A DNA stretch of 64,000 nucleotides from Flavobacterium sp. JAS (GTDB lineage Bacteria; Bacteroidota; Bacteroidia; Flavobacteriales; Flavobacteriaceae): the NCBI RefSeq assembly GCF_020991455.1, contig NZ_JAJMOX010000002.1:372001-436000 (forward strand), given 5' to 3'. The notes beneath the pieces are model-generated. The model was not told the origin of the DNA, made no database searches, and was given only the letters and a program-made list of their open reading frames with translations. How positions within the stretch are numbered: position 1 is the first letter of the stretch; the number at the start of each line of letters is the position of its first letter. The position numbers and the translations under genes are program-made. Below, one piece after another: positions 37,769-46,269 of this stretch.

Positions 37769-37790
37769 TATATTTGCATAACTGATTATG
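37769..37790 (+). promoter_or_regulatory. Promoter and possible operator of the MarR-GNAT gene
   Basis: TATATTTG (37769-37776) is a -7 box. CATAACTGATTATG directly follows (37777-37790), with arms CATAA and TTATG, placed over the expected transcription start. Autoregulation by the MarR domain is inferred. Confidence 0.5.
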
Positions 37791-37803
37791 TAATTAATTA
37801 TAT

Positions 37804-38757
37804 ATGGAATTTTTTGACAAAGTAGGTAAGGTGGCTTTAGGAAGCCGATTACGTTTAATGACAGCAATGATAACCGATGATGCTGCTAAAATATATGAAT
37901 CGTATGGTATGAATTTTATGCCAAAATGGTTTCCGGTTTTTTATACACTTATAGAAGAAAGGGAAATAACCATTACAGAAATTGCTAACGAAATAGGACA
38001 TTCGCAGCCATCAGTGAGCAAAATTATTCAGGAAATGATTGTTGCTGGTTTGGTCGAAGAGAATTTAAAAAGCAATGATAAACGTAGGAATATTGTTGAT
38101 CTGACTAAACAGGGAAGGGAATTTTCGAAAGAATTAAAACTCCAACTCAAAGATGTCGAAGCTGCCGTTGATGGTTTAATTGCCGAATCAAGTCATAACC
38201 TTTGGGCTGCACTTGAGGAATGGGAATTTTTACTGAATCAGAAAAGTTTGTTTAAACGAGTAAACGAACAAAAAAAGTTACGTGAAAGCCAGGATGTGAA
38301 AATCGTACCATTTGAACCTAAGTATCAGGAAGCTTTCAGGGAATTAAATGTTGAATGGATTTCGACTTATTTCGAAATGGAAGAGGCTGACTATAAAGCT
38401 TTGGATAATCCGCAGGAATATATCCTGAATAAAGGCGGCAAAATTTATGTGGCTTTGTATCGTAACGAACCTGTTGGTGTTTGTGCATTGATAAAAACCA
38501 AGGATTCAGATTATGATTTTGAAATGGCAAAAATGGCTGTTTCACCAAAAGCACAAGGCAAAAACATTGGCTTCTTACTTGGTCAGGCAATTGTAAACGG
38601 TGCCAGAGAAGAAGGAGCAAAAAAAATATATCTGGAAAGTAATACAATCTTAAAACCGGCAATTAATTTATATTATAAACTGGGCTTCCAGAAAGTTTAT
38701 GGCCTGGCAACACCTTATAAACGTTGTAATATTCAGATGGAGTTGGTTTTGAATTAA
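37804..38757 (+). CDS. MarR-type regulator fused to GNAT acetyltransferase
   Basis: 317 residues. Residues 1-145 are a MarR winged helix (ITITEIANEIGHSQPSVSKIIQEMIVAGLVEE, wing SNDKRRNIVDLTKQG). Residues 165-317 are a GNAT fold with acetyl-CoA loop MAVSPKAQGKNIGFLLGQA and the YKLGFQKV end. Such fusions are a known bifunctional type. The acetyl substrate is unknown. A palindrome over the start region may be its own operator. Confidence 0.92.
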   Translation: MEFFDKVGKVALGSRLRLMTAMITDDAAKIYESYGMNFMPKWFPVFYTLIEEREITITEIANEIGHSQPSVSKIIQEMIVAGLVEENLKSNDKRRNIVDLTKQGREFSKELKLQLKDVEAAVDGLIAESSHNLWAALEEWEFLLNQKSLFKRVNEQKKLRESQDVKIVPFEPKYQEAFRELNVEWISTYFEMEEADYKALDNPQEYILNKGGKIYVALYRNEPVGVCALIKTKDSDYDFEMAKMAVSPKAQGKNIGFLLGQAIVNGAREEGAKKIYLESNTILKPAINLYYKLGFQKVYGLATPYKRCNIQMELVLN

Positions 38758-38764
38758 GCTGCTA

Positions 38765-38815
38765 AGGTTCTAAGTTGCTAAGGCGCTAAGAAAAAAACTT
38801 AGTAACTTAGAACCT
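38765..38815. repeat. Inverted repeat between convergent genes, terminator-like
   Basis: AGGTTCTAAGTTGCTAAG (38765-38782) and its complement at 38798-38815 differ at one of 18 positions, with A-rich DNA between. It probably ends both convergent transcripts and belongs to the CTAAG-unit repeat family. Confidence 0.75.
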
Positions 38816-38825
38816 CAAAAAAGAA

Positions 38826-40025
38826 TCATCTCCCAAACCTATAATACTCCAAATCCTGATTTTTTTTATCGTCTATAGAATCAAGAATAGAATTCATTCC
38901 TAAAACACTAAAGGTGATTCCATTTCCTCCAAAACCCAGAACGTAATGTTCATTTTTTCTTGGATCCGGTTTTCCAAAATAAGGTAAACCATCTTTTGTT
39001 TCTCCAAAAGTTCCCGCCCAGGAATAATCTATCTTGAAATTGATAAGTGGAAATTTTCTTTTAAATTGTTTTAGCAAATACTGCTCTTTTTTAGGCAATA
39101 ATTTATCGCGTTTATTGGCATCTTTAAATTCTTCATCACCCCCGCCAATGATAATGCGGTTGTCGGCCGTTGCCCTAAAATACAGATAAGGGTTTGAGGT
39201 ATTCCAAAATATAGCATTTTTAAAAGCCGTTGGTAAATCAGGCAGACTCTCGGAGGTAATTACGTAAGTGCTTTTTAGATCTACTACTTTTTCAGTGAGT
39301 GTTTCGGTGCTTTCGTAACCGCTGCAATGTATGATGTGATCTGTTGTAATGGTAAATTTGTTTTCGGTACGAGCAACACATTTTTCTTTTTGATGTTCAA
39401 TGCCAATAATATTGGTTCGGTCAAAAATCTGCATTCCGTTTTGGTGGCAGAAGTGCAATAAATCGTGTGCGAGTTTATACGGATCCATTACTGCGGCCGT
39501 TTTTGATTCAATTGCAGCCAGAGCATTTAATCCCATTTCTTTCAAATTAAATCGGCTTAACCAGGTCACGTCAAATTCGGATTGCTGGCGCGCTTCAAAT
39601 TCGTGTTTCAGGAACGAAATGTCTTTTTTAAGCGAAGTAAAGTAGATACTTTTTTTGAATTCAAATTGGCAATCACTTTTTATGGTATCAATTATATTTC
39701 TTAAATCAAAAATGGCTTTTTTTCCATTTTTATAACTGTCAACAGCACAACCTTTCCCTCTTAATTCAATGAGTTTATGCAGTGCGACATCAATTTCATA
39801 TTGAAGCAAAGCTGTACTTGCAGCAGTACTTCCGTTACAAATGTCACGACGATCAACAAGCACTATCTTTTTTCCTTCGTTAATTAATTTATAGGCAATT
39901 AAAGCTCCCGTTATTCCTCCGCCAATGATTAAAATCTCCGTATCAATATCTTTGTCAATTGACGGATAACTATTTAACATGGCGTTTTTTAAAGGCCAGA
40001 AAGTTTCGGTAGAGCGTAGTTTCAT
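38826..40025 (-). CDS. FAD-dependent oxidoreductase, DadA/glycine-oxidase-like
   Basis: 399 residues. The FAD-binding Rossmann motif EILIIGGGITGALIAYKL lies near residue 30, and a second FAD motif near the C-terminus (YVLGFGGNGITFSVLGM) is typical of the DAO family. It would oxidise an amine or amino acid. The start overlaps the upstream iron-permease-like gene by 4 bases (ATGA), making it the third gene of a tight operon with an AsmA-like gene. Substrate unknown. Confidence 0.9.
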   Translation of the reverse strand: MKLRSTETFWPLKNAMLNSYPSIDKDIDTEILIIGGGITGALIAYKLINEGKKIVLVDRRDICNGSTAASTALLQYEIDVALHKLIELRGKGCAVDSYKNGKKAIFDLRNIIDTIKSDCQFEFKKSIYFTSLKKDISFLKHEFEARQQSEFDVTWLSRFNLKEMGLNALAAIESKTAAVMDPYKLAHDLLHFCHQNGMQIFDRTNIIGIEHQKEKCVARTENKFTITTDHIIHCSGYESTETLTEKVVDLKSTYVITSESLPDLPTAFKNAIFWNTSNPYLYFRATADNRIIIGGGDEEFKDANKRDKLLPKKEQYLLKQFKRKFPLINFKIDYSWAGTFGETKDGLPYFGKPDPRKNEHYVLGFGGNGITFSVLGMNSILDSIDDKKNQDLEYYRFGR

Positions 40026-40510
40026 TTTTTAGTGATATTTCTGGTACGTGATTTAGTTCTGTTTTTGTCCTTACGCTCATGTTGTTCATGTGCTTCAGCG
40101 ATAGAATGCGAATTTCTGATACTTTCGTCTTTTTTGGCAAGTTCACTCAGTCTGTGATAATACTTCTGAACGATAATCATTTCTTCCTCAGTCATACTTT
40201 CAATATCGACCAGGCTATTACTAGAATACTCGTTTGAGGCAACTAATTCATTTAGCTTTAGTTGAATAGCAAGAGAATCTTTGTTTTGTGCTTTCTGAAT
40301 CAAAAAAACCATCAAAAAAGTAATAATTGTAGTTCCTGTATTAATAACCAATTGCCAGGTTTCGGAGTAATCAAAGAAAGGACCGGAAATTGCCCAGACT
40401 ATAACGATCAAAAAAGCGCCAATAAAAGCAGGAGTGCTTCCGGCAGCTTTAGAAACGTTAGTAGCAAATCTTTCGAAAGCACTACTTTGTTTTGTTTTTT
40501 TAGTTTTCAT
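40022..40510 (-). CDS. Low-affinity iron permease family protein
   Basis: 162 residues. The N-terminal SSAFERFATNVSKAAGSTPAF and two hydrophobic helices (FIGAFLIVIVWAISGP and VINTGTTIITFLMVFLIQKAQN) match the small bacterial family related to yeast Fet4. A charged, basic C-terminus (about 140-162) is probably cytoplasmic. Iron transport is a family name more than a proven function. It overlaps both neighbours by 4 bases. Confidence 0.85.
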   Translation of the reverse strand: MKTKKTKQSSAFERFATNVSKAAGSTPAFIGAFLIVIVWAISGPFFDYSETWQLVINTGTTIITFLMVFLIQKAQNKDSLAIQLKLNELVASNEYSSNSLVDIESMTEEEMIIVQKYYHRLSELAKKDESIRNSHSIAEAHEQHERKDKNRTKSRTRNITKK

Positions 40511-43335
40511 TTGAGTTTAACTTTTTGTTTGCTTACTTTTTCTTCCCGAATAACTTTATTGTTTTTTTCGTCATACAGGGCATCATCAATTTTTTGGCCT
40601 GTTTTACTGAAAATTTTAATTTTTGGATCTTCATGTGTTCCGGTAATAACGATAGGAAAACCAATAATGCCAAATGGCGGCAATCCTAATCGCATTCGTA
40701 AATCTAAAAGCCCATCAAAACTTGTTGTTCCTTTTATCGTTGGCTTGAAACTAGCGACACTAAAGGTGAAAGGTTCTATATGAATTAAATTATTATCGAT
40801 AGTTGAATTTATTTGAATTCCTTTCAGGTTAGGATCGTCCAGAGTTTTTTGTCCGGTTTTGGAACTAATTCCGTCAAATAATTTTAATCCTTTAACTTTT
40901 ACATCACGAAGGTTTAATGTTCCCCCACCTTCAAGAGATTCATAAATTGGTCCCATATTTCCGTTTAAATCACCTTTGACTTTATAATCTACAGAAATAA
41001 TTCCCTGTGCTTTTTCAGCGACAGTTACCATATTATGAAACATAGGAATTTCTTTGTAAGCTCTTTGAACGCTGAAGTCTTTGGCTGTAAAATGAGCATC
41101 AAAATGTGCGGATGTTGGCGATTCATCTTTATAAGAAGCATTGATTCCTAAGAGACAATCGATGATATTAAAAGTGGCATTTTCTAAATAAAAACCTTCT
41201 TTTGTAATGCCAACTTTACCATTAAGATTGTTTAAAACTAATCCGTTATATTCAACTTTGTCTGCATTTGCGGTTAGTGCTACATTTAAGTTTTTGGGCA
41301 CAATGACAACACCGCTCATTTTTGGATGATCTTCTTTGGCGTATTCTACTTCCAGATTTCGATTGGTATTTTCGCCTTTTTTAAGGGCCATAAATTCATC
41401 AACATTTATCAGTTTAGATTTCATGTTGAAATTTCCACTCAAAGTTCCGTGTGATTCCAGGAAATAATTAATAGTATTTAGTAAATATCCGTTTATGGCA
41501 AAATCAGATTTTCCATAAGAAGCATCAAATTTTTCAAACCACATTTTCTCATTCTGAAAACGGAAATTTCCTTGTTTGATAAAGAAGGATTTGGGAAAAA
41601 GTTCTGAGGTTGCTTTGATGTTTTTTAATACAATTGTGCCTTTATTATCGAGTTTATCGTATTGTCCTTTTGTGGCATAATTTTGTTTTCCCTTAAGGGA
41701 AAGATCTGCTTTTGCATAACCGGTCACATCAAGTCCTTTTTTGGAGAAAACCTGATAAATACGACCAATATTCAATTCGCCTTTTATTTTTGCATTGTAA
41801 GCCAAATCACTAAAATCTGATAAAGTGGCGTTTACATACATCGGATTTCCTTCAAAAACAAAAGAAGCAGGAGCAACGGCAACAATCAAATCCTTAAATG
41901 TTCCGGCTTTGTTTAACACATTGGCAACAAAAGTAATATCGGTAATTGGGTTAGGATATGAGTCCGTTTTTAACCAGCCGTTATGCAGTGCAATTCCGCC
42001 AATCGTTTTAGGAAAAAGTTTTTTTGAAGTACTAAAAACACCTCTTGCCTGAATATTTATTTTCAGGATTCCTTTTAATTCAATAGTACTCAAACCTAAT
42101 GCAGCGTCAACTGTTGCAAGATCTAATGCACCTTTTACACTGGCATCGACCGTCATTTCGTTAAAACCTTTACTATGTAAATAAGCGATAAAATAATCTT
42201 TTTCGCCTACTTTAAATTTAAAAGTTTTAAGATTAATTAAAAGTTTTTCGACGTCAAGCGAAGGTAAAATTGCATTGAGATTCATCTGAAAACCTGTTAA
42301 TGGAGCAGGAGCATTTTGATAATTTATGGCACCTTTATCAATTTTCAGATTAAAAGCCAAATCCGGTTTTTGATTTTTGGCGACATTATAATCGCCTTTA
42401 AAAGTAAAAAGCAAATCACTATTTCCGGAGATTTCAGTTTCATCCATCCACGTTAAATATTCAGGAGGCATTACTGATAATAAATCTTTTACGGTTGTAT
42501 TTTCAGATGCTGCTTTGATATTTATTTTATATCCGTCTCTTAAAATGGTAAGTAAACCCGTAAATTTTAGCGGAAGTTTATTGATTCTCAACTCATTTTT
42601 TTGAAGAATAAACGAAAGCGCATGTGTATTAATTCGGGTAATCAAATCAGCACGAACTTCTTTTTTTCTAAGATATGCCGTTCTATTATAATAAAAATCG
42701 ACATTATCGATTCGGGCATCTGTATTTAAGTCAAAAATATCTTCGCTTAGATTTCCTCTTCCGACATAATTAAAGCCTTTTGCATCGATAAGAATTTTAG
42801 CGGATCGATCGTTGTATTTTACATGACAATCTTCTAAGTCTATTCGCTCTAACCGAATTGCAGTTCCTTGGTCAGGTTGATTTGGATCGTTTGGTTTTTT
42901 ATCGCGATCTTCGGGAGCAACATAAATATTGTAATTGGCTTCTCCCTTTTGACTGACCATTATATTGATTAAAGCTTTAGAAACATATAGTTTATTAATC
43001 TTTACTTCGTTGTCAAAAATTAGCCTTTTAAGATTAATTCCAAAAGCAACTTGTTCTGCTTTTAGCAAAGTATCATTTCGAAATGGTGCCGAACCTGTAA
43101 GGGATAAATTGTCAAGCGAAACTGTTAGTGAAGGAAAATGTGTAAAAAATGATAATCTCGATTTCGAAAAGTCCATTTTGGTATCTAATCTTTCATTGGC
43201 AATTTTCTTTACTTCAGACGCAACAGTTCCTGGAAATAACAATGGAATCAAAAATAGTAATAGTAAGATACTCGCCACTGTGATTGCGGTTATTTTTAGA
43301 GTTCTAAGGGCTATATTTTTATAAGATACTGGCAT
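40507..43335 (-). CDS. AsmA-family envelope protein
   Basis: 942 residues. One N-terminal membrane anchor (about 10-32), then a very long repetitive beta-rich periplasmic region. It begins with the AsmA signature LDTKMDFSKSRLSFFTHFPSLTVSLDNLSLTGS and ends with an AsmA C-terminal block (LRMRLGLPPFGIIGFPIVITGTHEDPKI is the characteristic stretch, in part). AsmA-like proteins are thought to form bridges moving phospholipid across the periplasm. Position next to the Mla-type genes fits a lipid-transport role. First gene of an operon with iron-permease and FAD-oxidoreductase genes. Confidence 0.88.
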   Translation of the reverse strand: MPVSYKNIALRTLKITAITVASILLLLFLIPLLFPGTVASEVKKIANERLDTKMDFSKSRLSFFTHFPSLTVSLDNLSLTGSAPFRNDTLLKAEQVAFGINLKRLIFDNEVKINKLYVSKALINIMVSQKGEANYNIYVAPEDRDKKPNDPNQPDQGTAIRLERIDLEDCHVKYNDRSAKILIDAKGFNYVGRGNLSEDIFDLNTDARIDNVDFYYNRTAYLRKKEVRADLITRINTHALSFILQKNELRINKLPLKFTGLLTILRDGYKINIKAASENTTVKDLLSVMPPEYLTWMDETEISGNSDLLFTFKGDYNVAKNQKPDLAFNLKIDKGAINYQNAPAPLTGFQMNLNAILPSLDVEKLLINLKTFKFKVGEKDYFIAYLHSKGFNEMTVDASVKGALDLATVDAALGLSTIELKGILKINIQARGVFSTSKKLFPKTIGGIALHNGWLKTDSYPNPITDITFVANVLNKAGTFKDLIVAVAPASFVFEGNPMYVNATLSDFSDLAYNAKIKGELNIGRIYQVFSKKGLDVTGYAKADLSLKGKQNYATKGQYDKLDNKGTIVLKNIKATSELFPKSFFIKQGNFRFQNEKMWFEKFDASYGKSDFAINGYLLNTINYFLESHGTLSGNFNMKSKLINVDEFMALKKGENTNRNLEVEYAKEDHPKMSGVVIVPKNLNVALTANADKVEYNGLVLNNLNGKVGITKEGFYLENATFNIIDCLLGINASYKDESPTSAHFDAHFTAKDFSVQRAYKEIPMFHNMVTVAEKAQGIISVDYKVKGDLNGNMGPIYESLEGGGTLNLRDVKVKGLKLFDGISSKTGQKTLDDPNLKGIQINSTIDNNLIHIEPFTFSVASFKPTIKGTTSFDGLLDLRMRLGLPPFGIIGFPIVITGTHEDPKIKIFSKTGQKIDDALYDEKNNKVIREEKVSKQKVKLK

Positions 43336-43513
43336 ATAGAAATCTTTTTAATTTTTGTAGTAATTTATTTATATAGATATATTATTTTAACAAATAGAAT
43401 CATAGTTATGTAAAGGGATAAAGGCGTTTCACTCAATTATAAAGCACATAGCGTAACCACCATGTATTGAGTAATATTTTACATCTTACAATTCACATTT
43501 CACTAATTGCATT

Positions 43514-44329
43514 TCACGATTTAGCTTTTTCTGCGTCTTCTTCTTTTTGTTTTTCCTGTTTTTTATCGTCTTCTTTGGCTTTGTTTTCCTTAGCTTTTGC
43601 GTCTTTCTCTTCCTTTTTCTCTTCTTTAGCTTTTTGCTGTTCTTCTTTTTTTCTTTCCTTTTCTTTCTCTTTTTTCTTGAAGTATCCTCTAAACAAAAAG
43701 TTACTTTTGGCGGCTTGCATATTATCACTAAAACCTTTGGTTCCGCTTTCTAGATTTGATAACGTGTTCGTAACGCTGTTTGCCATTTTATCATCACGAA
43801 CCAATCTTGCTAAAGCCCCGTTTCCGTTATTCATAGAATGACTAAAAATGGCCAGCTCTTGAGAAATTACCCCTACATTGTCGACGCTTTTTTTGATGCT
43901 TTTCATAAGATCTTGCATTTCAATTCCGTCAGCAGAAGCGATGGCTCCATTATCTTGGATGATTTTTTGGGATTTTACGCCGGGAGAAATAGTCAAAACT
44001 TTGTCACCCATTAATCCGTCAGAACCAATGCTGGCGCGTGCATCTGTTTTAATAAATTCGCGAACTTCATCTTTCAATACCATCGAAACCACAACCGATG
44101 AATCGTTTATTAACCTGATTTCTTCGATCGTTCCGACATTAATTCCTGAAAAACGAACTTTATTGCCCACTTCTAAACCACTAACGGTTTTAAATCGTGA
44201 CGAGATGTGAAAGGTTGACCCAAATAGATTTTTTTGCTTTCCGATGAAGTAAAATGCCGTAATGAAAAGCAGTAAACCTACTGATACAAACATTCCTAAT
44301 TTCCAAGTATATCCAGATTGCTTCTCCAT
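43514..44329 (-). CDS. mlaD: MlaD/MCE-family protein with charged C-terminal tail
   Basis: Substrate-binding MCE subunit of a phospholipid ABC transporter, anchored by an N-terminal helix (about 12-30). The MCE domain (about 38-115) shows FKTVSGLEVGNKVRFSGINVG and SIGSDGLMGDKVL. The last 55 residues are almost only Lys, Glu, Ala, Asp and Gln, low-complexity and probably coiled-coil or disordered, not part of the standard MlaD. It follows the ATPase gene in the same operon. Confidence 0.9.
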   Translation of the reverse strand: MEKQSGYTWKLGMFVSVGLLLFITAFYFIGKQKNLFGSTFHISSRFKTVSGLEVGNKVRFSGINVGTIEEIRLINDSSVVVSMVLKDEVREFIKTDARASIGSDGLMGDKVLTISPGVKSQKIIQDNGAIASADGIEMQDLMKSIKKSVDNVGVISQELAIFSHSMNNGNGALARLVRDDKMANSVTNTLSNLESGTKGFSDNMQAAKSNFLFRGYFKKKEKEKERKKEEQQKAKEEKKEEKDAKAKENKAKEDDKKQEKQKEEDAEKAKS

Positions 44330-44351
44330 GATTTCTAATATTTATTTTGCT

Positions 44352-45131
44352 TTATTTAAAAAATGAGCGTACCCATTGGTCTTCGTCTTTTTCCAGTTCT
44401 TGATAGGTTCCTTCGGCGTGTATTACGCCATCTTTCAAAACCATTATTCGATCGGCAGTTAATTTGGCGCAGGCCATATCATGGGTGATAATGATCGAAG
44501 TTGTTTTGCGTTTGTGTTTGATATCGAGAATCAATTCGCTTATTTCCCGAGAGGTTATTGTGTCTAATCCTGTGGTTGGTTCATCGTAGAGAATGATTTC
44601 GGGTTTAAGTATTAAAGTTCTGGCTAAGCCAATTCTTTTTTTCATTCCGCCCGAGAGTTCAGAGGGCATTTTGTCAATTGCGTCGCTCAATCCCACATTA
44701 TCCAAGGCTTCAATTATTTCATTTTCGACTTCTCCAGGTGTCAAATCTCGTTTGTGTTTCTTTAAGGTAAATGCCAAATTTTCTCTCACCGACATTGAAT
44801 CGTACAAAGCGCCACTTTGGAACAAAAATCCAATTCGGACTCTGATTTGATTCAGTTCAGATTTTTTTAGATTCAATATATTTTCGCCAAAAACTTTTAT
44901 CTCGCCTTTGTCCGGTTCGATCAGACCCACAATACATTTTATCGCTACAGATTTTCCTGATCCGGAACGTCCTAAAATCACTAAATCTTCTCCTTTATTT
45001 ACGGTAAGGTTTACGCCTTTTAAAACTTCATTATCAGCACCAAAAGTTTTGTGCAAATCTTTAATCTCAATGATCGCAGTTTTGCTTTTCTCTTTTGTTT
45101 TAAGTTCTATATTTTCTTTTTCTTTAATCAT
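44352..45131 (-). CDS. mlaF: ABC transporter ATPase, MlaF-like
   Basis: 259 residues. Walker A LGRSGSGKS, Q-loop LFQSGALYDSMSV, signature LSGGMKKRIGLARTL, Walker B ILYDEPTTGLD and switch-His in IIITHDMACA are all intact. FQSGALYDSM and GGMKKR are typical of MlaF/Ttg2A ATPases. An N-terminal extension of about 18 residues rich in Lys and Glu precedes the core. It is 1 base from the permease gene. Confidence 0.95.
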   Translation of the reverse strand: MIKEKENIELKTKEKSKTAIIEIKDLHKTFGADNEVLKGVNLTVNKGEDLVILGRSGSGKSVAIKCIVGLIEPDKGEIKVFGENILNLKKSELNQIRVRIGFLFQSGALYDSMSVRENLAFTLKKHKRDLTPGEVENEIIEALDNVGLSDAIDKMPSELSGGMKKRIGLARTLILKPEIILYDEPTTGLDTITSREISELILDIKHKRKTTSIIITHDMACAKLTADRIMVLKDGVIHAEGTYQELEKDEDQWVRSFFK

Positions 45132-45132
45132 C

Positions 45133-45891
45133 TTAGAAGAATAAATCGGTTATTTGAACAGCGACCATATCCAGAATAAAAATGGCTAAAGATGCTGTTA
45201 CAACTGCAGAGTTTGCTGCTTTACCCACGCTTTCGGTTCCGTTTGAGGCATTAAAACCTTTATAACATCCAATCATTCCAATAAAAAAACCAAAGAAGAA
45301 TGTTTTAATGGTAGCGGGAATCAGATCCAGAAATTCTAATTTTTGCAGGATCTGGGTCAGATAACGATAAAAGTTTATATCACCATGAATATTAATACCA
45401 ACATATCCGCCAATTATTCCAACGGCATCAGCAAAAAATACTAAAAGAGGAACCATTAAAGTACAGGCTAAAATGCGTGTTACAACTAAATAGTTATAGG
45501 GATTTATAGCCGAGACTTCCATGGCATCAATTTGCTCAGTTACTTTCATCGAACCTAATTCGGCGCCAATTCCGGACGAAATTTTTCCCGCACAAATCAA
45601 AGCTGTAATTACCGGTGCAATTTCTCTAATTAAAGAAAGTGCCACCATTCCAGGCAGCCACGATTCAGCCCCAAATTTGACTAAAGTTGGTCGTGATTGC
45701 AACGTCAATACCAAACCCATAATAAAACCGGTTATAGCCACAAGTGGGAGCGATTTATAACCTATCACATAACATTGTTTCAAGAACTCTTTTGCCTCGT
45801 AAGGAGGTATAAAAACTTCCTTAAAAAACTGCTTTGCAAACAAGGTTGCATTTCCAATTTCTGTGAATGTATTTTTTAGAGTGAGAATCAA
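45133..45891 (-). CDS. mlaE: ABC transporter permease, MlaE-like
   Basis: 252 residues with five or six membrane helices and the MlaE motifs GFIMGLVLTLQSRPTL and ALICAGKISSGIGAELGSMKVTEQIDAMEVSAI. Together with the MlaF- and MlaD-like genes it forms the inner-membrane complex moving phospholipid between membranes. MlaB and MlaC partners are not in the window, which is usual outside the proteobacterial type. Confidence 0.95.
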   Translation of the reverse strand: MILTLKNTFTEIGNATLFAKQFFKEVFIPPYEAKEFLKQCYVIGYKSLPLVAITGFIMGLVLTLQSRPTLVKFGAESWLPGMVALSLIREIAPVITALICAGKISSGIGAELGSMKVTEQIDAMEVSAINPYNYLVVTRILACTLMVPLLVFFADAVGIIGGYVGINIHGDINFYRYLTQILQKLEFLDLIPATIKTFFFGFFIGMIGCYKGFNASNGTESVGKAANSAVVTASLAIFILDMVAVQITDLFF

Positions 45892-46192
45892 AATACTATA
45901 TTTTAAGTTAAATCTATTCCTTGAAAACCAGTTGTTTACTAAGTATTATTTCTTCTGATTGTTAAGTATAAATGTACTCAGGAAGTACGGAAAAAATCTT
46001 ACACAACTTTTTTTGAAGTTTATATAATTAACATAGTAAGTACACAATAATCAGGATATTGTAACGTTTGGCGAAAAATGTTAAAAAAACAAGATTTGGT
46101 AAGATGACACACGGATGAGGCAGATTTAAACAGGTTTGGACTGATTTTGTTTTTTTGTGATTTCTGTTTACGGAAATTGATCGGAAAGGATA
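45892..46192. other. Intergenic region upstream of the Mla-type operon
   Basis: No gene. It holds the unseen promoter of the mlaE-like gene on the right side of the operon, plus a degenerate fragment of the GACACACGGATGAGGCAGAT type near 46105-46150 related to other dispersed repeats. Confidence 0.4.
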
Positions 46193-46225
46193 AAAACAAA
46201 AAATCCCTTCGTTAAAAGGGATTTT
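46193..46225 (-). terminator. Terminator of the glycosyltransferase gene
   Basis: AAAATCCCTT pairs with AAGGGATTTT over a 6-base loop, with a T-run on the minus strand. It lies 45 bases after the gene's stop. Confidence 0.8.
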
Positions 46226-46269
46226 CTGGGTTTAATAGTATTTTGGTCAGTCTATTATCGTTTGATTCT

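Noticed and set aside
43467..43841. Plus-strand Ser/Phe-rich frame opposite the MCE gene
   Set aside because: It is the antisense of the Lys/Glu-rich tail of the MCE protein, which explains its composition.
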